A stretch of DNA of 17,936 bases, from contig JAFAFN010000249.1 in the NCBI GenBank assembly GCA_023423475.1, positions 1-17,936 on the forward strand, in the 5' to 3' direction. Position 1 is the first letter of the stretch. The number at the start of each line of letters is the position of its first letter. This DNA comes from Actinomycetes bacterium. Lineage in GTDB: Bacteria; Actinomycetota; Acidimicrobiia; Acidimicrobiales; Microtrichaceae. Shown piece after piece: positions 13,940-17,936 of this stretch. The notes below the pieces were generated by a model that worked only from the letters and a program-made list of their open reading frames with translations, was not told the DNA's origin and made no database searches. The position numbers and the translations under genes were made by a program.

Positions 13940-15475
13940 GTGGGCACGGTCCGCACGGTCGAGGTCTGCGACGGCGAGACGCTCGTGGCGGTCCTGAGGC
14001 CACGCGACGACGTGCTCGTCGCCGAGAGCCCCGGTCCCGAGGTGGTGCGCCCGTCGGATCGCACCCGGTTCGACGCGACCGACGGTCCGTTCGCGAACTA
14101 CCGGCGGACCGTCGCATGGACGACCCGTGAGGACGGATCGGTCGAGGTCGTCCAGGACGTCGAGTTCCGACTCGCCATCCCCTACTGGGCCCGCCTCTAC
14201 GACCCGCTGGTGCGCCGCGCGGTCCGCAAGGGTGTCCCCCGCGGCACCCGACCGTGGTGGACGACACCCGACCGGCTCAGCCCTGCGCAGTCGACGATGG
14301 TCGCGGCGATGGCGATGTTCAACCTGGTCGCCGGCCTGCTCTACGGACTGCTCACCCAGGTGCTCACCTTCATCGCGGCGGACCTCGGCGACGGCTCACG
14401 GGCCCAGCAGACCGACGTGCTCTCGGCGGTGCGACTCGGGGTGGTCGTCACGGTCGTGGTCATGTTGTTCGCGGATCGACGCGGTCGTCGGCGCATCGCC
14501 CTGTGGTCGTTCGCCATCGCGGCGGTGCTCACGGTCGTCACCGCCGCCGCGCCCAGCCTCTGGGCCGTCGCCGGGCTGCAGCTCGTGGCGCGGAACCTGG
14601 CCATCGCCGGCCTGCTGTGCGTCGACACGATCGCCGTCGAAGAGCTGCCCCCGGGTTCGCGTGCGATGGTCACCGGCCTCGGCACGCTCACCTACGGCCT
14701 CGGTGCCGGCATCATCGTGATGACCCTGCCGCTGACCGACCTCGGCTCGTGGGGGTGGCGCCTCACCTTCATCGTCGCCGGCATCACCATCCCGATGATC
14801 TGGTCCGCTGCCCGCTACCTGCCCGAGAGCGGCAGGTTCCGTCGCCTCGAACGCGAGCGGGAGCACGCCGACGTCGACGAGCCGACCGAGTCCCGCCGGA
14901 TCCGCCCCGCTCGCTTCGTGCTGATCGCCGCGATGTTCCTGCTCTTCAACGTCTTCGTGGCCCCCGCGTCGCAGCTCCAGAACGACTACCTGCGCACCGA
15001 CCGTGGGTTCAGCGGGCTGATGATCACACTGTTCGTGCTGGCGACCGCGACACCTGGTGGCCTCGGCGTGCTCGCCGGTGGACGACTGGCCGACATCAGG
15101 GGCCGTCGCGCCGCGATCGTCCCGGGCCTGATCGCGCTCGGTGTCTGCAACGCGCTGTTCTTCGCGCTGAGCGGCGCGCCGATGTGGTTCGCGTCGTTGC
15201 TCGGCTCGGTGCTCGGCGGACTCGCGATCCCGGCAATGGGCGTCATCGCGCCGGAGCTCTTCCCGACCGCCCGGCGAGCAGGCGTCAGGGGCTTCATCAC
15301 GGCGATCGCCGTGGGCGGCTCGGTGTGCGGACTGATGATCGCAGGGCCGCTCGTCGACGCGAGGGGCTACGGGCCCACCTTCGCGCTGCTCGCCGTGGCA
15401 CCCCTGCTCGCGGCAGGGCTCGCACTCGCCATCCCCGAGACCCGCGGCCGGGAGCTCGAGGACCTCAACCGCTGA
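13940..15475 (+). CDS. MFS transporter with an N-terminal soluble domain
   Basis: The 511-residue protein has about 12 transmembrane helices from residue 115 on. MFS motif A appears twice in variant form: FADRRGRRRIALWS (from F177) and AGGRLADIRGRRAAIV in the second half. The substrate is not evident; overall it resembles sugar/metabolite or drug:proton transporters. The first 110 or so residues are hydrophilic and beta-rich, and end EFRLAIPYWARLYDPLVRRAVRKG. That segment recalls the last helix of SRPBCC (polyketide cyclase-like) domains, though only about half of such a domain would fit. Since the MFS N-terminus is cytoplasmic, this domain should be too. The start is GTG at 13940 with a close AGGGGA site. 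It diverges from murA. Confidence 0.87.
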   Translation: MGTVRTVEVCDGETLVAVLRPRDDVLVAESPGPEVVRPSDRTRFDATDGPFANYRRTVAWTTREDGSVEVVQDVEFRLAIPYWARLYDPLVRRAVRKGVPRGTRPWWTTPDRLSPAQSTMVAAMAMFNLVAGLLYGLLTQVLTFIAADLGDGSRAQQTDVLSAVRLGVVVTVVVMLFADRRGRRRIALWSFAIAAVLTVVTAAAPSLWAVAGLQLVARNLAIAGLLCVDTIAVEELPPGSRAMVTGLGTLTYGLGAGIIVMTLPLTDLGSWGWRLTFIVAGITIPMIWSAARYLPESGRFRRLEREREHADVDEPTESRRIRPARFVLIAAMFLLFNVFVAPASQLQNDYLRTDRGFSGLMITLFVLATATPGGLGVLAGGRLADIRGRRAAIVPGLIALGVCNALFFALSGAPMWFASLLGSVLGGLAIPAMGVIAPELFPTARRAGVRGFITAIAVGGSVCGLMIAGPLVDARGYGPTFALLAVAPLLAAGLALAIPETRGRELEDLNR

Positions 15476-15510
15476 CGAGCCAGCTCAGCTGCCCTCGACT
15501 CAACTACTCC

Positions 15511-15529
15511 CTCAGCTCCAACTGCTGAG
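15511..15529. terminator. Possible hairpin at the convergent end of the MFS and hydrolase genes
   Basis: CTCAGC and GCTGAG form a 6-base inverted repeat around a 7-base loop. It overlaps the hydrolase stop codon and lies 35 bases after the MFS stop. It could end transcription from both sides, but the stem is short and lacks a T tract. Confidence 0.35.
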
Positions 15530-16135
15530 CCACTCCCGCACCGTGTCGACGATGAGCTCGTCGCAGCCCTTGAGGTCGTGCCGTGCGCCCGGCACCGTCA
15601 CGATGCTCACCGGGGCGGGGATCACCTCGACCGCCGTTGCGAGCTCGTCGGGGGTGCCGAACGGGTCGCGGTCACCCGAGATGAACAGCGTCGGCACCTG
15701 GATGCGGGGCAGGTGCTCGATCCGGAGCCGCTCCGGCTTGCCCGGAGGATGCAGCGGGTAGCAGATCAGCACCAGTCCGGCGACGGGCAGCGGCTCCTCC
15801 TCGGTCGGCGCGCCCCTCGCCGTCGCACCCGTCGCACCGGCGGCAGCCATCGACGCCATGCGACCGCCCATCGAACGGCCCCCGAGCACGAGGCGGTCCG
15901 GGGTCGTGCCGAGTCGTGCGCACATCTCGGCCACGTCCGAACGCAACGAGACGATCAACTTGTTGGCCCGGTCGGGGGCCTTGCGACCCTCCTTGCGGTA
16001 CGGGAAGTCGAAGCGCTCGACGTCGAGCGGCGCCAGGGCGTGCTCGAGCGCCACGAGCGACGAGTGGTCCCGAGAGCTGCCCGCTCCTGGCCACAGTGCG
16101 AGGCCCGCTGCATTCATCCGAGGAGGCCCGTTCAT
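15512..16135 (-). CDS. Alpha/beta hydrolase of the KANL3/Tex30-like group
   Basis: The 207-residue protein opens with GLALWPGAGSSRDHSSLVALEHAL, where a Gly-rich loop follows the first core strand. The catalytic triad is S88 in GGRSMGGRMAS (GxSxG nucleophile elbow), D157 in SGDRDPFG and H186 in PGARHDLKG. The compact core with no lid and the FDFPYRKEGRK segment resemble the KANL3/Tex30 (dienelactone-hydrolase-like) family. The substrate is unknown and no signal peptide is visible, so it should be cytoplasmic. The ATG at 16135 overlaps the stop of the J-domain gene by 4 bases (ATGA). A second ATG at 16117 lies in the second copy of an 18-base duplication and is equally possible on homology. Confidence 0.88.
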   Translation of the reverse strand: MNGPPRMNAAGLALWPGAGSSRDHSSLVALEHALAPLDVERFDFPYRKEGRKAPDRANKLIVSLRSDVAEMCARLGTTPDRLVLGGRSMGGRMASMAAAGATGATARGAPTEEEPLPVAGLVLICYPLHPPGKPERLRIEHLPRIQVPTLFISGDRDPFGTPDELATAVEVIPAPVSIVTVPGARHDLKGCDELIVDTVREWLSSWS

Positions 16136-16144
16136 CCGAGGAGG
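16113..16144 (-). repeat. 14-base direct repeat spanning the hydrolase start
   Basis: CCTCCTCGGATGAA (minus strand) occurs perfectly at 16113-16126 and 16131-16144, offset by 18 bases and so in frame. Each copy contains an ATG, which gives two alternative starts with the same immediate context. It looks like a small tandem duplication of the initiation region. Confidence 0.8.
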
Positions 16145-16833
16145 ATGCGCCGCGCTTCGGACAGATCCGCGATGCGCGAGGCGGCGCCGACGTCCTCGGC
16201 GCCGTGGTCGGGGTGGGCGGCCCGCAACTGGTCGCGGAAGGCCCGCTGCACGTCGCGACGGCTCGGCCCACCGGCCGGCGCGGCCGAGAGCTGCAGCAGC
16301 TGCATCGCCCAGGCGACGGGATCGGCCACCGCGGACAGGGTGAGGCCGTTCGAGGTGCCGGCGAGGTGGCTGAGCAGCGCGTCGGGCGACCTGCCACGCC
16401 ACGCGAAGCCCTTGCGCACCGTCCCCATCACCGCGACCCGCAGCGCCTCGGGCACCGTCGCGACGGCGTAGATCGTGCAGAGCAGGTGCTGCGCCGCGGT
16501 CCCCTTGTCCTCGTCGAACTCGAAGCGGACGAGCTCGCCCTCTCCGACCAGGCGGTGCGAGCAGCGCTGCAGACCGACCCGGTCCTGTTGGAAGCGGTGT
16601 CGGACCCGTGGCTGCGCGATGCGCTGCCCGCGCTCCACCTCGTCCATCAGGTGCACCAGCTCGTCGTGGTGGTCCGGGTCGAGCTCCGGCGCGAACCTCG
16701 CCGCGATCCCGCCGAGCAGGATGCCCCCGAACCCGGGCGCGGGGTCCGCCGGCAGTTCGACCGACCCGAGCGCCACTCGACGCGTCGGTGCCACCGGGCG
16801 AGACAGGAAGCACTCGAGCTCCGCCAACACCAT
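16132..16833 (-). CDS. Protein with C-terminal J-domain, otherwise unknown
   Basis: In this 233-residue protein the last 55 or so residues resemble a DnaJ J-domain: RRDVQRAFRDQLRAAHPDHG, with the HPD motif at 207-209, then ADLSEARRILL. The HPD tripeptide is what J-proteins use to stimulate Hsp70 (DnaK) ATPase. There is no G/F region or zinc-finger domain, so it is not a canonical DnaJ. The first 150 or so residues (PGFGGILLGGIAARF, LVHLMDEVERGQRIAQPRVRHRFQQDRVGL) form a domain I do not recognise. It may recruit DnaK to a specific client. The ATG at 16833 follows a TAGGTT box by 6 bases. It overlaps the hydrolase gene by 4 bases, which suggests joint function. Confidence 0.82.
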   Translation of the reverse strand: MVLAELECFLSRPVAPTRRVALGSVELPADPAPGFGGILLGGIAARFAPELDPDHHDELVHLMDEVERGQRIAQPRVRHRFQQDRVGLQRCSHRLVGEGELVRFEFDEDKGTAAQHLLCTIYAVATVPEALRVAVMGTVRKGFAWRGRSPDALLSHLAGTSNGLTLSAVADPVAWAMQLLQLSAAPAGGPSRRDVQRAFRDQLRAAHPDHGAEDVGAASRIADLSEARRILLG

Positions 16834-16839
16834 GGACGA

Positions 16840-16845
16840 AACCTA
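16840..16845 (-). promoter_or_regulatory. Candidate -10 box of the J-domain gene (leaderless)
   Basis: On the minus strand TAGGTT ends 6 bases before the ATG at 16833, which predicts a transcript starting at the start codon. Confidence 0.5.
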
Positions 16846-16853
16846 GTCGCGGC

Positions 16854-16873
16854 CCGATCCGGCCCACGATCGG
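16854..16873 (-). terminator. Possible hairpin after the site-2 protease gene
   Basis: CCGATC and GATCGG form a perfect 6-base inverted repeat around 8 bases, 29 bases after the protease stop codon. It sits where the -35 of the J-domain promoter would be, so it could instead be an operator. Confidence 0.3.
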
Positions 16874-16902
16874 CGGATTGCTCCCGCATGCATCCGAGGG
16901 CG

Positions 16903-17936
16903 TCAGCGGCGGCGGGGGTGGGCGCGCTGGTCGATGGCGCAGCGCACCTCGTCGGGACCGATCAACCCCGCAGGGCGACCATCGTCGTTCACCACCACGG
17001 CGTACTCGCCCCGGTGGTCGTGACGGCGCTCGATGAAGCCGAGCAGGTCCTCTTCCGCGGTGACGGTGCCGAGCAGCGAATCGGTCGCGGCGATTTCCGC
17101 GACCGTGGTCGCCGCCCACGCCTCGGCGGGCACACGACGCACGTCGGCCATGGTCACCACCGCGACCGGGGCACCGGTCCAACCGGTGACGGCGATCGCG
17201 CTGCGGTGCGTGTGACGCAGCGGCCCCTCGACCAGGTCGGCCACCGAGGTCCACGAGGACACCACCTGAGAGGTCGGTGCCATCACCTGACCGGTGGTGA
17301 GCCCCTGGAGCGCGCGTTCCCCGACGAAGTAGGTACGCTCGTTGCGGGCCGCCCCGAGCAGGAACCATCCGACGACGATGGTCGCAAGACCGTTCAGCGC
17401 CCGGAAGGCCACCAGCTCGACGAGACCGCCGACGACGAGCAGCACGCCGAGGACCTGACCGACACGTGCCGCCCGGATCCGGGCGCCGAAGCGGTCACCC
17501 GAGAGTCGCCACAGCGCGGCGGCGAGGATCCGTCCGCCGTCGAGCGGCGCGCCCGGCAACAGGTTGAGCAGACCGAGCGCCGCGTTGACCAGGGCCAGCC
17601 AGACCAGCACCGAGAGCTGCACCTCTGCGACCCCGACGACCTCGAGCGCCCAGGCCGCTGCGCCGAACAGGACCGCGAGGGCCAGGCTGACCGCCGGTCC
17701 GGCGGCGGTGATGCGGAACTCCGCCCCGGGGGTCTCGGGCTCGTTCTCGAACTGCGCGTAGCCGCCCAGGATCCACAGGGTGACCCGCTCGGGCCGCACC
17801 CCGTTGCGGCGGGCCACGATCGCGTGGCCGAACTCGTGGGCGACCAGCGACGACAGGAACAGCAGGGTCCCGAGTGCGCCGAGGCTCCAGTACACGGTCG
17901 CGACGTGACCCGGAGCTGCGCCGGGCAGGACCACCG
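16903..17936 (-). CDS. Site-2 protease (M50B, Rip3-like) with C-terminal CBS domains, 5' end cut
   Basis: At least 343 residues are visible and the N-terminus lies beyond the right edge; probably one helix and a few loops are missing. The zinc protease motif HEFGH occurs 33 residues into the visible part. The third zinc-ligand region NLLPGAPLDGGRI follows about 90 residues later. Several membrane helices surround both motifs. After GNERTYF-like residues, a pair of CBS domains fills the last 140 or so residues (VMAPTSQVVSSWTSVADLVE to DDGRPAGLIGPDEVRCAI). This layout matches actinobacterial Rip3-type (Rv2625c-like) proteases, which cut proteins within the membrane. CBS domains usually bind adenosyl nucleotides, so activity may respond to energy state. 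The GTG at 17934 is unlikely to be the true start. Confidence 0.93.
   Translation of the reverse strand, partial: VVLPGAAPGHVATVYWSLGALGTLLFLSSLVAHEFGHAIVARRNGVRPERVTLWILGGYAQFENEPETPGAEFRITAAGPAVSLALAVLFGAAAWALEVVGVAEVQLSVLVWLALVNAALGLLNLLPGAPLDGGRILAAALWRLSGDRFGARIRAARVGQVLGVLLVVGGLVELVAFRALNGLATIVVGWFLLGAARNERTYFVGERALQGLTTGQVMAPTSQVVSSWTSVADLVEGPLRHTHRSAIAVTGWTGAPVAVVTMADVRRVPAEAWAATTVAEIAATDSLLGTVTAEEDLLGFIERRHDHRGEYAVVVNDDGRPAGLIGPDEVRCAIDQRAHPRRR

Noticed and set aside
16136..17368. Fusion of the hydrolase to a 411-residue upstream region
   Set aside because: The frame is open by chance through the J-domain and protease genes; the translation there is Arg/Ala/Gly-rich without domain features.
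1..17936. CRISPR array, insertion sequence, tRNA, rRNA or prophage genes
   Set aside because: I found no spaced repeats of the right size, no transposase or integrase motifs, and no RNA gene signatures. Codon use appears uniform across the window.

Overview
The window is a very GC-rich stretch of bacterial chromosome of actinobacterial type. Several features point there: the GlgE/TreS trehalose-to-alpha-glucan route, an F420-type luciferase-like oxidoreductase, a MurA with Asp in place of the catalytic Cys, a Rip3-like site-2 protease, and many TANNNT -10 boxes set directly against start codons (leaderless transcription). The gene content would fit the class Acidimicrobiia, but that is inference; no rRNA or other marker is present to prove it. 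I see no mobile element, CRISPR array, tRNA or rRNA. All 18 genes look intact except the two cut by the window edges (treS at the left, the site-2 protease at the right).

Layout. Positions 1-4252 (minus strand) hold a glucan operon: a membrane-anchored beta-propeller protein, then glgE (4-base ATGA overlap), then a small membrane protein (10-base gap), then treS, which also has its own promoter. Divergent from it, 4342-7883 (plus) holds glgP, an alpha-glucan phosphorylase, and a luciferase-like oxidoreductase. TreS makes maltose from trehalose, GlgE extends alpha-1,4-glucan from maltose-1-phosphate, and GlgP breaks glucan down with phosphate. Synthesis and breakdown therefore face each other across 89 bases, and those bases carry a direct repeat resembling a PHO box.

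Positions 7912-11438 (minus) hold znuA, znuB, a small Hanks-type kinase and an enoyl-CoA hydratase. The zinc transporter genes diverge from a Fur/Zur-family regulator (11522-11983, plus). The shared promoter region contains a Zur-box-like palindrome and three GTTCTCA repeats. No ATPase gene (znuC) is present in this cluster.

Positions 11995-13878 hold a NifU-domain iron-sulfur protein (minus), a small membrane protein (plus) and murA (minus); a strong hairpin separates the last two. Positions 13940-15475 (plus) encode an MFS transporter with an unusual N-terminal domain. Positions 15512-17936 (minus) hold an alpha/beta hydrolase, a J-domain protein (4-base overlap with the hydrolase) and the partial site-2 protease with CBS domains.

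The best leads are the systematic leaderless promoters, the zinc cluster that pairs a kinase with a missing ATPase, the propeller protein tied to GlgE, and the candidate phosphate and zinc operators. Most of the window is otherwise ordinary housekeeping chromosome.
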